Shown here in pieces: positions 50,205 through 58,951 of a DNA stretch of 64,000 nt. The notes beneath the pieces were generated by a model that was not told the DNA's origin, searched no databases, and saw only the letters and a program-made list of their open reading frames with translations. Source of the stretch: Halorientalis salina. Lineage in GTDB: Archaea > Halobacteriota > Halobacteria > Halobacteriales > Haloarculaceae. Positions within the stretch are counted from its first letter, which is position 1. Every line of letters starts with the position of its first letter. The position numbers and the translations under genes are program-made. The stretch spans positions 434,001 through 498,000 of the forward strand of contig NZ_SOSC01000001.1 of NCBI RefSeq assembly GCF_005049285.1. Reading direction: 5' to 3'.

Positions 50205-50816
50205 TCAGATCTCCAGATCGGGCGTCGGGAACGCGCCCTCGTCGACCTCTGGGTCGTACTCGCGGATGGCAGTGAGGACGAGTTCGGTCGTGCTCTCGGG
50301 ACTCCAGCGGGCGGTGTTGATCACGAGGTCGTAGATCGACCGGTCAGAGAGGTCGATGTCGTAGTACGACTCGTAGCGGTCGGCCTCGATGACCTCGCGG
50401 ACGCGCATCTCCGCGCTCATCTCCTCGCGGTCGCTGGTTCGGTCGACGCGGACCTCCTCGGGGGCGTCGAGCCAGATCTTCAGATCCGCGCGGTTGCCGG
50501 CGAGCCAGCCCGCGAGTCTGGATTCGAGGATGAATGCCTTGTTCGCGGTCCCCCACTTCTCGGCGATGGTCTGGAGGCGTCGGTCGAGCGCCCGGTCGAT
50601 CTCGTCTGACTCGCCGGCCTCGGCGATGAGTTGCGTGAGACTCATTCCCCGCTCCTCGGCGATCTCGCGAAACACCTCGCCGCCGGACGCGTATCCGCAG
50701 TCGAGCGCCTCGGAGAGCGATTCACAGAGCGTGCTGACGCCACAGCCTGGTGGGCCCGAGACGGTGATGAAGAGGTTCGTATCCTGCAACGTCCCGCCAG
50801 TGTCGCGATCAGACAT
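50205..50816 (-). CDS. Cytidylate kinase-like protein without the P-loop lysine
   Basis: A 203-residue protein of the archaeal CMP kinase family. It keeps LESRLAGWLAGNRADLKIWLDAP, the substrate region, and RYESYYDIDLSDRSIYDLVINT. The P-loop reads SGPPGCGVSTLCE, with Val where every active kinase has Lys. The lid region also shows changes. CMP kinase activity is therefore doubtful; it may be a regulatory paralogue, and the genome should hold a canonical cmk elsewhere. The start at MSDRDTGGTL is preferred. Confidence 0.75.
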   Translation of the reverse strand: MSDRDTGGTLQDTNLFITVSGPPGCGVSTLCESLSEALDCGYASGGEVFREIAEERGMSLTQLIAEAGESDEIDRALDRRLQTIAEKWGTANKAFILESRLAGWLAGNRADLKIWLDAPEEVRVDRTSDREEMSAEMRVREVIEADRYESYYDIDLSDRSIYDLVINTARWSPESTTELVLTAIREYDPEVDEGAFPTPDLEI

Positions 50817-50939
50817 GTGGCCGTTCGTTTCAGACTGGCAACGGATAAACACGCGGGGTCGTGATCGTTGGGGAGCCACCGAGACCGCGGCCGGGACTCG
50901 AATACGAGGTTTCGCGTGACCGGTGAGCCGCCACCGTTG

Positions 50940-51914
50940 CTACTCCGCGTCCGGCGTCGGACTCGGGGGTTCGTCCTCGGGGCGTCGTGCGGCCACCGAC
51001 ACGTCCTCGAACAGGGTCGTCGAGAGGTACCGCTCCGCGGAGTCGGGGAGAACGACGCCGACCAGATCGTCCGCGTGTTCGTCGCGGCGTGCGACCCGGA
51101 CTGCGGCCTCCAGTGCCGCCCCACCGGAGATGCCGACGGCGATGCCCTCACGGCCGGCGAGTGCGCGCGCTCGGTCGAGCGACTCGGACTCCGTGACCGT
51201 TTCGACCTCGTCGATGAGTTCCGTTCGGAGTACGTCGGGCACGAACCCGGCACCGATCCCCTGGATACCGTGGGAACCCGCCTCGCCACCCGAGAGAACC
51301 GGTGAGGACGCCGGCTCGACGGCGACGGTGTGGAACTCGCTCTTGTCCTGTGATTCCTTGAAGTACTCGCTGATGCCGGTGATCGTTCCACCGGTGCCCA
51401 CGCCGGCGACGAGCACGTCGAGTTCGCCGTCGGTGTCGTCCCACAGTTCCGCTCCCGTCGTCTCGCGGTGGACGCGGGGGTTCGCTTCGTTCTCGAACTG
51501 CTGGAGCAACACGGCGTCGTCCTCGCGCTCGCAGCGCCGGTGGGCAGCCTCGATGGCCGCGTCCATGCCGCCGTCGGCCGGCGTCAGGCGCAACTCCGCG
51601 CCGAGCCCGGAGAGCAGTTTCCGGCGCTCACCGCTCATCGACTCGGGCATCGTCAACACGAGATCGTACCCGCGCGCCGCACAGACGAGCGCCAGGCCGA
51701 TGCCGGTGTTACCGCTCGTCGACTCGACGATGGTCGTGCCCTCGTCGATAGCGCCCTCGCGTTCGCCCCGCTCGATCATCGCCTCGGCGATGCGATCCTT
51801 CACCGAGAACGGGTTGAACCCCTCGACCTTGCCCACGAGGTTCGGCGCGAACGCATCGAGTCGAACCAGCGGCGTCCGACCGATCTCCTCGGTAACGTCT
51901 CCAGCGATTTCCAT
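50940..51914 (-). CDS. cysK: Cysteine synthase (O-acetylserine sulfhydrylase family)
   Basis: A PLP-dependent enzyme of 324 residues that makes cysteine from O-acetylserine or O-phosphoserine and sulfide. The PLP lysine is Lys39 in NPFSVKDR. STSGNTGIGLALVCAARGY binds the substrate carboxylate and VAGVGTGGTITG binds the cofactor phosphate. A cystathionine beta-synthase-like activity cannot be ruled out. A C-terminal acidic tail is typical of halophiles. The start is at MEIAGDVTEE. Function links with the sulfur island but the gene is not near it. Confidence 0.9.
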   Translation of the reverse strand: MEIAGDVTEEIGRTPLVRLDAFAPNLVGKVEGFNPFSVKDRIAEAMIERGEREGAIDEGTTIVESTSGNTGIGLALVCAARGYDLVLTMPESMSGERRKLLSGLGAELRLTPADGGMDAAIEAAHRRCEREDDAVLLQQFENEANPRVHRETTGAELWDDTDGELDVLVAGVGTGGTITGISEYFKESQDKSEFHTVAVEPASSPVLSGGEAGSHGIQGIGAGFVPDVLRTELIDEVETVTESESLDRARALAGREGIAVGISGGAALEAAVRVARRDEHADDLVGVVLPDSAERYLSTTLFEDVSVAARRPEDEPPSPTPDAE

Positions 51915-51983
51915 GTAGAAACGACGGTGGGTGTGACAGAAAGGGACAGGACCCAAGCATTCGGGGTCTTGTCGTTCGCTGCG

Positions 51984-52559
51984 TCACTCGCGCTCAGTCG
52001 TGAACTGTTCGCGCAGTTCCTCCATCCGGTCCTGGAGCTGTTCGACCTGTTCGGTCGCGATTTCGCCGCCGGCCTGTTCCTGGAGTTCCTCGATCCGTGT
52101 CTCGGTTTGTTCGATGAACTCGAGGGTCTGTGCCTCGATGTCCTCGTGTGCGTCCAGCATCGTGTCGAGCTGGGTGTCGACCGAATCCAGGTACGACTCG
52201 GAGGCGTCTTCGACGTTGCCGACCGACCCTTCGGTGAACTCGACGACGCGTTCGCTCGCCTCCTCGCTGGCGTCCTTCGCGGCGTCGAACTGCTCGTCGA
52301 TGGCGTCGCGCACCTGATCGAGGTTGCCCTCGGCGTCCGGAACCATCTGCTCGATGGCGTCGAGGGTGTTGTGGAGCGCATCGCGAGTCATCTCCGCCCC
52401 GCGGTCGCTCGCGTCGGCACCGCCCTCGACGCTCCGGACCAGCGCCTCGTTGAGCCGCTGCTGGAACTCGAAGCCCTGTTTCATCGCTTCCTGACTCCGC
52501 TCGATGGTCTTTCGCTGCAGATCGAACGCCTTGCTGACCGGGTTATTTTCGTCTGTCAT
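51984..52559 (-). CDS. Phasin-like coiled-coil protein
   Basis: An entirely helical, strongly acidic protein of 191 residues. The opening NNPVSKAFDLQRKTIERSQEAMKQGFEFQQRLNEA resembles haloarchaeal phasin PhaP, which coats polyhydroxyalkanoate granules. The rest is a long heptad pattern rich in Glu, Asp and Gln. No PHA synthase genes lie in this window, so the assignment rests on resemblance only; a generic coiled-coil scaffold is the alternative. Confidence 0.55.
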   Translation of the reverse strand: MTDENNPVSKAFDLQRKTIERSQEAMKQGFEFQQRLNEALVRSVEGGADASDRGAEMTRDALHNTLDAIEQMVPDAEGNLDQVRDAIDEQFDAAKDASEEASERVVEFTEGSVGNVEDASESYLDSVDTQLDTMLDAHEDIEAQTLEFIEQTETRIEELQEQAGGEIATEQVEQLQDRMEELREQFTTERE

Positions 52560-52610
52560 CGTTCGAACAATCCCAGCGAAAGCACATCAAAGCTGCCCTC
52601 GACCCCCTGC

Positions 52611-53426
52611 TCACTGCTCGACTGCGTCGACCATCTCGTAACTGACGTTCTGATCCCGGAGTTTCTCGGTGTGGGCGGCCAGTTGGGTGCTGACGGCGAC
52701 GAGCAACACGTCGAGACCGCGGGTGGCCGCCTCCTGGACCGCCGTCGCCGTCCCGAAACGGAGGTCGGGTTCGAGGTCGGCCGCCCGAACGGCGGCCAGC
52801 GCCTCGACCCCCGCGGTCGCGAGCAGGTCGTGGTCCGCAGCGTAGTCGGCGATGGTATCCGCGGCGACGGTATCGGACCCGCCGTCGTCCACTCGCGGGA
52901 GCGAGACGACGGTCACGTCGCCGAGTTCGTAATCCAGCACGCCCTCGAAGTCCGTGACGCCGACGTCCTGTTCTTCCTCAGCTGAGGTCACCGCGACGGC
53001 CGTCGCACTGCCGGCACTGCCGGGCGTCGCCGTGAGGATTCCGTCGACCATCGACAGCGAGACCGGTTGGCCGCTCTCGATGTCGCCGGTGGCGAGGGCC
53101 GTCTCGATCTCGACTTCGCCGATGACCTCAGTCGAGACGTGCTGGACGTACTCCTGGAGGCGATCGGTCTGTGAGATGAGCCAGTCGACGCCTTCCTTGG
53201 TCACTTCGTAGCGACCGCGGCCGTGCTTCTGAACGAAACCCTGCTTGACCAGGTCCTGGAGGTAATCGCTGACGGCCTGTGAGGTGATGCCGATGGCTTC
53301 GGCGACCTCCTGCTGGCTGACCGCCGGCTGGCGTTCCGCGATCTGGACGAGTATCTGATACCGCGTCGCGTCGCGCTTGTTCCGGAGCACGTTCGACTCG
53401 CCGGCCCCGCCCGCGTCCTCTGCCAT
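52611..53426 (-). CDS. MarR/winged-helix transcriptional regulator
   Basis: A 271-residue regulator with an N-terminal winged helix at about 20-85 (QEVAEAIGITSQAVSDYLQDLVKQGFVQKHGRGRYEVTKEGVDWL in part). A long C-terminal domain follows with alternating strands and helices (about 95-271) that may bind a ligand. Its gene is divergent from the cobalamin operon, with about 150 bp between starts, so it is a natural candidate for the operon's regulator. No ligand can be named. The start is at MAEDAGGAGE. Confidence 0.8.
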   Translation of the reverse strand: MAEDAGGAGESNVLRNKRDATRYQILVQIAERQPAVSQQEVAEAIGITSQAVSDYLQDLVKQGFVQKHGRGRYEVTKEGVDWLISQTDRLQEYVQHVSTEVIGEVEIETALATGDIESGQPVSLSMVDGILTATPGSAGSATAVAVTSAEEEQDVGVTDFEGVLDYELGDVTVVSLPRVDDGGSDTVAADTIADYAADHDLLATAGVEALAAVRAADLEPDLRFGTATAVQEAATRGLDVLLVAVSTQLAAHTEKLRDQNVSYEMVDAVEQ

Positions 53427-53511
53427 TGGCCGTGTTCCGGACCGCCAACTCAAGTATTTTTGCCTTAATACATCGAGAGTTTCCTGCGAACTCCCGCTCC
53501 CCGATCAGCCA

Positions 53512-53524
53512 CAAGTTAGATTGT
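53512..53524. promoter_or_regulatory. 13-bp word shared with the cbtB promoter
   Basis: CAAGTTAGATTGT lies 50 bp upstream of the cbiT start, and the same 13 bases recur at 63486-63498 beside cbtB. Extended by one base it has a loose dyad, ACAA-N6-TTGT. A nearby ACAAAATTGT word repeats this form. It is a candidate operator of a cobalt or cobalamin regulon. Confidence 0.5.
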
Positions 53525-53574
53525 CCTAATACAAACAAAATTGTTTTATGGCCGAGCGAAGTTGTGTTATCGTA

Positions 53575-54156
53575 ATGTCTCGTGTAGCGCTCCCACACGA
53601 TGCGAAGGCGGGACCGACGAAACCGGAGGTCAGGGCCGTCCTGCTCTCGAAGCTGGATCTCGACGGGACGGACCACTTCGTGGAAGTCGGTTCCTGTACC
53701 GGTGCGGTCACCATCGAGGCGGCCAGGCGCGCCGGTCGCGTGACCGCACTGGAACGGAAGTCCGATCGGCTGGACGTCACCGAACGGAACCTCGACGCGA
53801 ACGACACAGTTGCCGACGTCGAACTCAGGGAGGCGGAGGCCCCCGACGGACTGCCCGAGGACGCCGACGCCCTCTTCCTCGGTGGCAGCCGCAACTACGA
53901 GGCGGTCCTCGACCACGCCGTCGAGGTCGGAATCGACCGCGTCGTGATGAACGTCTCGCGGCTGGAGGTCGCCGGCGCGGCGACCGAAGCCTTTCGCGAG
54001 CGGGACCTGCTGGACGACGTCGTCCAGTTCCAGGTGAGCCACGGCTACGAACTCGCCGGCGCGACCAGTTTCGACTCGGACAACCCGGTGTACATGCTCG
54101 TCGGCGGAGTGGGCGACAACGCCGACGAGGTGGCGACCGACGGAGGCACCCGATGA
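53575..54156 (+). CDS. cbiT: Cobalt-precorrin-6B/7 C15-methyltransferase (decarboxylating) CbiT
   Basis: CbiT methylates C15 and decarboxylates the C12 acetate of cobalt-precorrin in corrin ring synthesis. The 193-residue protein shows the family start PHDAKAGPTKPEVRAVLLSKL and SAM motif VEVGSCTGAVTIEAAR, with ALFLGGSRNYEAVL later. The start giving MSRVALPHDA is chosen because a TTTTATGG element about 27 bp upstream fits a leaderless transcript; an ATG 27 bases upstream is the alternative. It opens a long operon with overlapping genes. Confidence 0.92.
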   Translation: MSRVALPHDAKAGPTKPEVRAVLLSKLDLDGTDHFVEVGSCTGAVTIEAARRAGRVTALERKSDRLDVTERNLDANDTVADVELREAEAPDGLPEDADALFLGGSRNYEAVLDHAVEVGIDRVVMNVSRLEVAGAATEAFRERDLLDDVVQFQVSHGYELAGATSFDSDNPVYMLVGGVGDNADEVATDGGTR

Positions 54157-54917
54157 CGCTGTACGGCGTCGGACTGGGGCCGGGCGACGCGGACCTGGTA
54201 ACCGTCCGTGGCAAACGGATACTCGGCGAGGTCGACGTGGTGTACTCGCCCGGACGGCTCTCCCGGACGGTCGCGACCGAACACGTCCCGGAGGAACGCA
54301 TCGGCGACCTCGACTTCCCGATGACCCGGGAGGAGGACGAACTCCGCCGGGCCTGGAAGAAGGCGGCCACCGAGATCGCTCCCGAGGCGCGCGACGGCGA
54401 CGCCGCGTTCGTCACGCTTGGCGATCCGAACGTCTACTCGACGTTCGGACATCTCCGGCGGACTCTCGACGCGTTCCATCCCGACGTGGACCTCGAAATC
54501 GTCCCCGGCGTGAGCGCCGTGACGGCCTTTGCGACCGCACTCGGCGTCGAGATTCCGGCCGGATCAGGGCTCGCACTCCGGGAGGCCGCAAAGGGCCAGT
54601 CGCCGACCGGTCCCGACCGGATGGTGTTGTTCAAGGTAACCGATGCGCCCGCGACCCACGAGGGGCTGGTCGACGCCGGATACGACGTGGTGTACGGGCG
54701 ACGGCTGTTCATGGAACAGGGCGAGACGCTCGTGACCGACGACCCGACCGACATCGACGAACGGGACTACTACACGCTGGCCTACGCGGAGAAAGAAGGC
54801 GTCGAGACGGACCTCGCGACCGCGAAATTCGACGTGTCCGACGACGTGCAGTCGGCGGAACGAGCAGAAGGAGTCGCCTGTGGCGACGAATCCCCGGAGG
54901 TGCGCTCGGATGACTGA
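54153..54917 (+). CDS. cbiL: Cobalt-factor II C20-methyltransferase CbiL
   Basis: CbiL adds the C20 methyl group to cobalt-factor II. The 254-residue protein carries the tetrapyrrole methylase start LYGVGLGPGDADLVTVRGKR, the SAM loop VTLGDPNVYSTFGHL, and EIVPGVSAVTAFATALG. It overlaps cbiT by ATGA and cbiF by 8 bases. An acidic tail of about 25 residues extends past the domain. Confidence 0.9.
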   Translation: MTLYGVGLGPGDADLVTVRGKRILGEVDVVYSPGRLSRTVATEHVPEERIGDLDFPMTREEDELRRAWKKAATEIAPEARDGDAAFVTLGDPNVYSTFGHLRRTLDAFHPDVDLEIVPGVSAVTAFATALGVEIPAGSGLALREAAKGQSPTGPDRMVLFKVTDAPATHEGLVDAGYDVVYGRRLFMEQGETLVTDDPTDIDERDYYTLAYAEKEGVETDLATAKFDVSDDVQSAERAEGVACGDESPEVRSDD

Positions 54918-55770
54918 TCCGCAGGACGCGATCGACGCCGAGGGAGACGCGCGAGCGACCGAGCGCGATCCCCGAATCCGCGAGCACAACGCGGGCGACC
55001 AGCAGGAGGGGGTTCCCTTCATCGGTGCCGGACCGGGGGACCCCAAACTGTTGACCGTCGCCGGCAAGGAACTCGTCGAAGCGGCGGACCTCGTGGTTCA
55101 CGCCGGGTCGCTGGTCAACAGCGAACTGCTGGAGGAGTATTGCGCCGACGCCGAGACGGTGTCCAGCATCGGCAAGGACTTAGAAGAGCTGATCCCGCTC
55201 ATGCGGGACGCCTACCGGGACGGCGAGAACGTCGTCCGGCTCCACAGCGGCGATCCGGCCATCTACGGGGCCGCACTCGAACAGATGGACGCCCTGGAAC
55301 ACGAGGGCGTCCCGACCTACTTCGTCCCGGGCGTGACCGCTGCCTTCGCCGCGAGCGCGACGCTCCGGACGCAGCTCACCCTCAACGAGGTGTCGAACCA
55401 CGTCGCGTTCACGCGCCCACAGGGCAAGACGCTCGACGCCGAGGAAGACCACATCGGCGAGTTCGTCGAGATGGGCGACGTGACGACCTGCATCTATCTG
55501 GGGACCCACGCCGTCGCGGACACGATGGACCGCCTGCTCGAGGACGGGCACGATCCCGAGACGCCGGTGACGGTCGTCTACCACGCGTCCTGGCCCGACG
55601 AGGACATCATCGAGGGGACGATCGAGACCATCGGCGAGAAGGTCGAAGACGCCGGATATCGCGCCTCGGCGCTGGTCCTCATCGGCGAGGCCGTGACCGG
55701 CGCGGGCTACGAGCGATCCTATCTCTACGACGGCTGGGCGAATCGCGGTTCAGGGGAGGCTGACGACTGA
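54910..55770 (+). CDS. cbiF: Cobalt-precorrin-4 C11-methyltransferase CbiF
   Basis: CbiF methylates C11 of cobalt-precorrin-4. The 286-residue protein has a charged 35-residue leader, then FIGAGPGDPKLLTVAGKELV, VRLHSGDPAIYGA and FVPGVTAAFAASATLRTQLTL, all diagnostic of the CobM/CbiF branch. YHASWPDEDIIEGTI follows. It is tightly coupled to cbiL and cbiG. Confidence 0.92.
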   Translation: MTDPQDAIDAEGDARATERDPRIREHNAGDQQEGVPFIGAGPGDPKLLTVAGKELVEAADLVVHAGSLVNSELLEEYCADAETVSSIGKDLEELIPLMRDAYRDGENVVRLHSGDPAIYGAALEQMDALEHEGVPTYFVPGVTAAFAASATLRTQLTLNEVSNHVAFTRPQGKTLDAEEDHIGEFVEMGDVTTCIYLGTHAVADTMDRLLEDGHDPETPVTVVYHASWPDEDIIEGTIETIGEKVEDAGYRASALVLIGEAVTGAGYERSYLYDGWANRGSGEADD

Positions 55771-55771
55771 C

Positions 55772-56761
55772 ATGAGCACGGACACGAACGACACCGAGAC
55801 GGACGCGGAGGAATCGAGCGGCGGCCACTGTTCGACGCCCGACAGCGACGGGGAGGTCGCCGAGGAGATCGCGATCATCTCCTTCGAGCGAAAGATGGAC
55901 ACGGCCGAAGAGATCGTCGCGGACATCGGCGATCGCTACGAGTCCATCGACGTCATCGAGTACCACGGCGACGTGTTCGCCGAGCACTGGGGCGAGTACG
56001 ACTGTTTCGTCGGGCTGATGGCCTCGGGGATCGCGATGCGGAAGACGGCACCGCTGCTGGACGACAAGTGGGAGGACCCGGCCATCGTCGTCGTCGACGA
56101 GGAACTCACCTGGGCCATACCCATCACGGGCGGCCACCACGGCGCGAACCAGGTCGCCGACGACCTCGCGTCGATGGGTGCCGTCCCGGCGATGACGACC
56201 GCTTCGGAAGCCGCCGACAAGCAGGGCGTCGAAAAGCAGGCCAAGGCGCTGGACGCCCACGTCGTCAACGGCGATTCGACGGTCGCAACCAACCTCGCGG
56301 TGCTAGACGACGAACTCGGCCCCGTCGAGCGACTCGACGGCCCGAAGGCCGTCATGGTCAATGACGACGTGACGGTCCTCAAGCGCAACAAGGACGACGG
56401 CGTCGTCCTGGGGACGGGCAGTGTCTCGGGCGCAAAGAAAGAGCAGTTCCTCGACGCCTGGGAAAGTGCCCTCGAAGGAACGGGGTACGAGATGGCCGAC
56501 GTGGATTTCGTCGCGACGGGCACGCGGAAGGAAGACGAGGAAGGGCTACTCGCTGCGGCCGAGGAACTCGGTCTGGGCGTCGTGGCCTTCGAGAAGGAGA
56601 CCTTAGAGGAGTTCGAGGGACCGACGCCCTCGAAGTCGAAGGAACTCATCGGCTGGCCCGGCATCTCCGAGGCCAGCGCCATCGCGGGTGGACGCGAGCA
56701 CGAACTGCTCGTCGAGAAGACCAGTCACGAGGACGCGGTGACCGTCGCGGTGGGTCGGTGA
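55772..56761 (+). CDS. cbiG: Cobalt-precorrin-5A hydrolase CbiG
   Basis: CbiG opens the ring-A lactone of cobalt-precorrin-5A and releases acetaldehyde. The 329-residue protein has an acidic leader with a single His-Cys pair (GGHCS), an N-terminal domain with FVGLMASGIAMRKTAPLL and ITGGHHGANQVADDLA, and a C-terminal domain with GTGSVSGAKKEQFLDAWE and ATGTRKEDEEGLLAAAEEL. It starts one base after the cbiF stop. Confidence 0.9.
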   Translation: MSTDTNDTETDAEESSGGHCSTPDSDGEVAEEIAIISFERKMDTAEEIVADIGDRYESIDVIEYHGDVFAEHWGEYDCFVGLMASGIAMRKTAPLLDDKWEDPAIVVVDEELTWAIPITGGHHGANQVADDLASMGAVPAMTTASEAADKQGVEKQAKALDAHVVNGDSTVATNLAVLDDELGPVERLDGPKAVMVNDDVTVLKRNKDDGVVLGTGSVSGAKKEQFLDAWESALEGTGYEMADVDFVATGTRKEDEEGLLAAAEELGLGVVAFEKETLEEFEGPTPSKSKELIGWPGISEASAIAGGREHELLVEKTSHEDAVTVAVGR

Positions 56762-56762
56762 G

Positions 56763-57659
56763 ATGACCGGGGAATCGACTGCCGACGAGCACGGCACGCT
56801 CTACGTCGTCGGTATCGGCCCGGGGCTACCCCACGCGATGACCCAGCGGGCCAAGGACGTCATCGCGACGGCGGACTGTGTCATCGCCTCGAACCTCTAC
56901 CAGGAGTTCCTCCGGCGAGATGGGACCTTGCCGCCGGAGAGCGCCGCCGTCGACGCTGCGACGGACGGGGGAGCCGCCACGACGACCGACGACGGAACGC
57001 TTCTCGAACGCCCCGATGGGACCCGGCAGGAACTCGTCCGATCGACCATGGGGCGACAGATCGAACTCGCTCGCGAGGCCTTCGAGCGGGTCCGGGCCGG
57101 CGAGGACGTGGCACACGTCTCCGGGGGCGACCCGAACGTCTACGGCAAGTCGGACTTGCTCTTTACGATGGCCAAAGAGGAGGAGGCGACGGACGTTTCC
57201 ATCGAAATCATTCCGGGCGTGACCGCAGCGCTGGGCGGGGCGGCGAACCTCGGTGCGCCGCTGTCGAACGATTTCTGCACCGTCTCGCTGTCGGACAAGT
57301 GGCGCGGCTGGGACGAAATCGAGGAGAAACTCCGGGCCGCCGCGATCTCGGGCTTCGTCGTCGTCCTCTACAACTGCTGGCGGGACTACGAGCGCGCCAT
57401 CGAAGTCGTCCGCGAGGAGCGGGCCGACGACGTGCCGGTCGCCATAATCAACGACGCCGGGCGGAGTGACGCCGGGCGGAACGTCGACGGCGAGACGCAG
57501 ACGATCACGACCCTCGCCGACGTGACCGACCACGACGAGAAGGTCGGCGGGATGGGCTCGTCCATCCTGATCGGCAACCACGAGACGGAAGTATGGGAGA
57601 ACGACCACCGGGAGTTCCTCGTCACCCCGCGCGGCGGGCGTGACGTTGACGATTTCTAA
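56763..57659 (+). CDS. cbiH1: Precorrin-3B C17-methyltransferase CbiH, copy 1
   Basis: The 298-residue tetrapyrrole methylase has the CbiH/CobJ landmarks: YVVGIGPGLPHAMTQRAKDVI, HVSGGDPNVYGKSDLLF and IIPGVTAALGGAANLGAPLSNDF. The Thr-Pro-Arg-Gly ending (FLVTPRGG) is typical of the subgroup. An Asp/Ala/Thr-rich loop inserted at about 55-85 is a halophilic addition. Haloarchaea usually encode two CbiH proteins side by side; how work is divided is not known. It starts one base after cbiG. Confidence 0.88.
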   Translation: MTGESTADEHGTLYVVGIGPGLPHAMTQRAKDVIATADCVIASNLYQEFLRRDGTLPPESAAVDAATDGGAATTTDDGTLLERPDGTRQELVRSTMGRQIELAREAFERVRAGEDVAHVSGGDPNVYGKSDLLFTMAKEEEATDVSIEIIPGVTAALGGAANLGAPLSNDFCTVSLSDKWRGWDEIEEKLRAAAISGFVVVLYNCWRDYERAIEVVREERADDVPVAIINDAGRSDAGRNVDGETQTITTLADVTDHDEKVGGMGSSILIGNHETEVWENDHREFLVTPRGGRDVDDF

Positions 57660-57661
57660 GT

Positions 57662-58696
57662 ATGAGCACTGACGACACCACCACCGACACGACCGACGCG
57701 AGCACAGACACCGAGAGCAAATGCGGAGCAAGTGAGGCGCGGAGCGCCTCGGAAGCGAGCGGCAAGACCGCGAGCACGGAGACGGACTCGACAGATTCGA
57801 GCAGCGAATCCAAATGCGGGGCGACATCCTCGACGGACGACGCCAGTAGCTCGAAATGCGGTGCATCCAGCGACGACAGCGACGAGGAGGAAGTCGGCGC
57901 GACGGTCGACGACTTCGACGCGGAACCAGGCCAGCTAATCGCCGTCGGCCTCGGACCGGGCCAGCCGGAGGGAATGACCGACCGGGCGAAGACCGCACTG
58001 GCGAACGCCGAGCACATCGTCGGGTACACGACCTACGTCGAACTGCTGCCCGACGAGATCACCGAGTCGGCCGAGGACATCTACGACACACCGATGTGCG
58101 GCGAGGTGTCCCGGACCGAGGAGGCCATCGACCGCGCGCTGGCGGGCAACGACGTCGCCATCATCGGCAGCGGCGACCCGAACGTCTACGCCCTGGCGGG
58201 CCTGGCCCTGGAGATCATCGAGTCGAAGGGTGCCACGGCGACGATGCTCGATTTCGACGTGGTCCCGGGCGTCCCCGCAGCACAGTCCTGTGCGGCCAGG
58301 GTCGGCGCACCGCTGGTCAACGACACCGTCTCGATCTCGCTGTCGGACCACCTGACGGACATGCCGAACATCGAGTCGCGCCTCCACGCGGCTGCCAAGG
58401 AGGGCTTTACCATCTCCATCTACAACCCGTGGAGCCGGAAGCGCCGGGACAACTACCAGAAGTGCTGTGAGATCCTGCTGGAACACCGCGACCCCGAGAC
58501 GCCGGTCGGTGTCGTCCACGCCGCCGGCCGCGAGGACGAGCAGGTCGAGATCGTCGACCTCGAGGAACTGCCTGAACTCGGCGAGAGCGACCTCGTGGAC
58601 ATGACGACGACGCTGCTCGTGGGCAACGAGGACACCTACGTCTGGGACGACCGGATGGTCACCCCGCGGGGCTACGAGACCAAATACGACTACTGA
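57662..58696 (+). CDS. cbiH2: Precorrin-3B C17-methyltransferase CbiH, copy 2, with Cys-repeat leader
   Basis: The 344-residue protein has a low-complexity leader of about 88 residues followed by a CbiH domain: IAVGLGPGQPEGMTDRAKTAL, IIGSGDPNVYALAGLALEI and VVPGVPAAQSCAARVGAPLVND. The leader is made of Ser, Thr, Asp and Glu and contains the word SKCGA three times, at Cys21, Cys52 and Cys66. Such a tail could bind cobalt or another metal, or tether an iron-sulfur partner. The ferredoxin gene follows three bases downstream of the stop. It lies two bases after cbiH1. Confidence 0.88.
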   Translation: MSTDDTTTDTTDASTDTESKCGASEARSASEASGKTASTETDSTDSSSESKCGATSSTDDASSSKCGASSDDSDEEEVGATVDDFDAEPGQLIAVGLGPGQPEGMTDRAKTALANAEHIVGYTTYVELLPDEITESAEDIYDTPMCGEVSRTEEAIDRALAGNDVAIIGSGDPNVYALAGLALEIIESKGATATMLDFDVVPGVPAAQSCAARVGAPLVNDTVSISLSDHLTDMPNIESRLHAAAKEGFTISIYNPWSRKRRDNYQKCCEILLEHRDPETPVGVVHAAGREDEQVEIVDLEELPELGESDLVDMTTTLLVGNEDTYVWDDRMVTPRGYETKYDY

Positions 58697-58699
58697 GCC

Positions 58700-58951
58700 A
58701 TGACGGAGTACACCATCACGGTCGACCGCGACGCCTGTGACGGCATCTTCGCGTGTCTCGTCCGCGACGACCGCTTCGTCGAGGCCGACGACGGCACGGC
58801 CACCATCGACGAGGATGCCGAAGGGATCGTCGAACACCGAACCGACGGCCGGAGCGTCGACGTTACCTTCGAAGGCGACGGGAAGCTGAACGACGCCCAG
58901 CAGGCCGCGGCCGCCTGTCCGGTCGACGCGATCACCGTGGAGGAGTCGTGA
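58700..58951 (+). CDS. Small ferredoxin with three cluster cysteines
   Basis: An 83-residue ferredoxin. The cysteines are Cys13 and Cys19 (CDGIFAC) and Cys73 (ACPVDAI); no fourth ligand cysteine is present, which points to a [3Fe-4S] cluster or a [4Fe-4S] cluster with another ligand. An Asp-rich insertion separates the two motifs. Ring contraction at C17 in the anaerobic pathway can need an electron donor, so the position behind two cbiH genes is suggestive. The stop shares one base with the next start. Confidence 0.85.
   Translation: MTEYTITVDRDACDGIFACLVRDDRFVEADDGTATIDEDAEGIVEHRTDGRSVDVTFEGDGKLNDAQQAAAACPVDAITVEES

Noticed and set aside
53427..53574. Possible B12 riboswitch before the cobalamin operon
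   Set aside because: No B12-box-like conserved words or long structured leader are visible, the spacer is short and AT-rich, and a leaderless start is likely. B12 riboswitches are not expected in haloarchaea.
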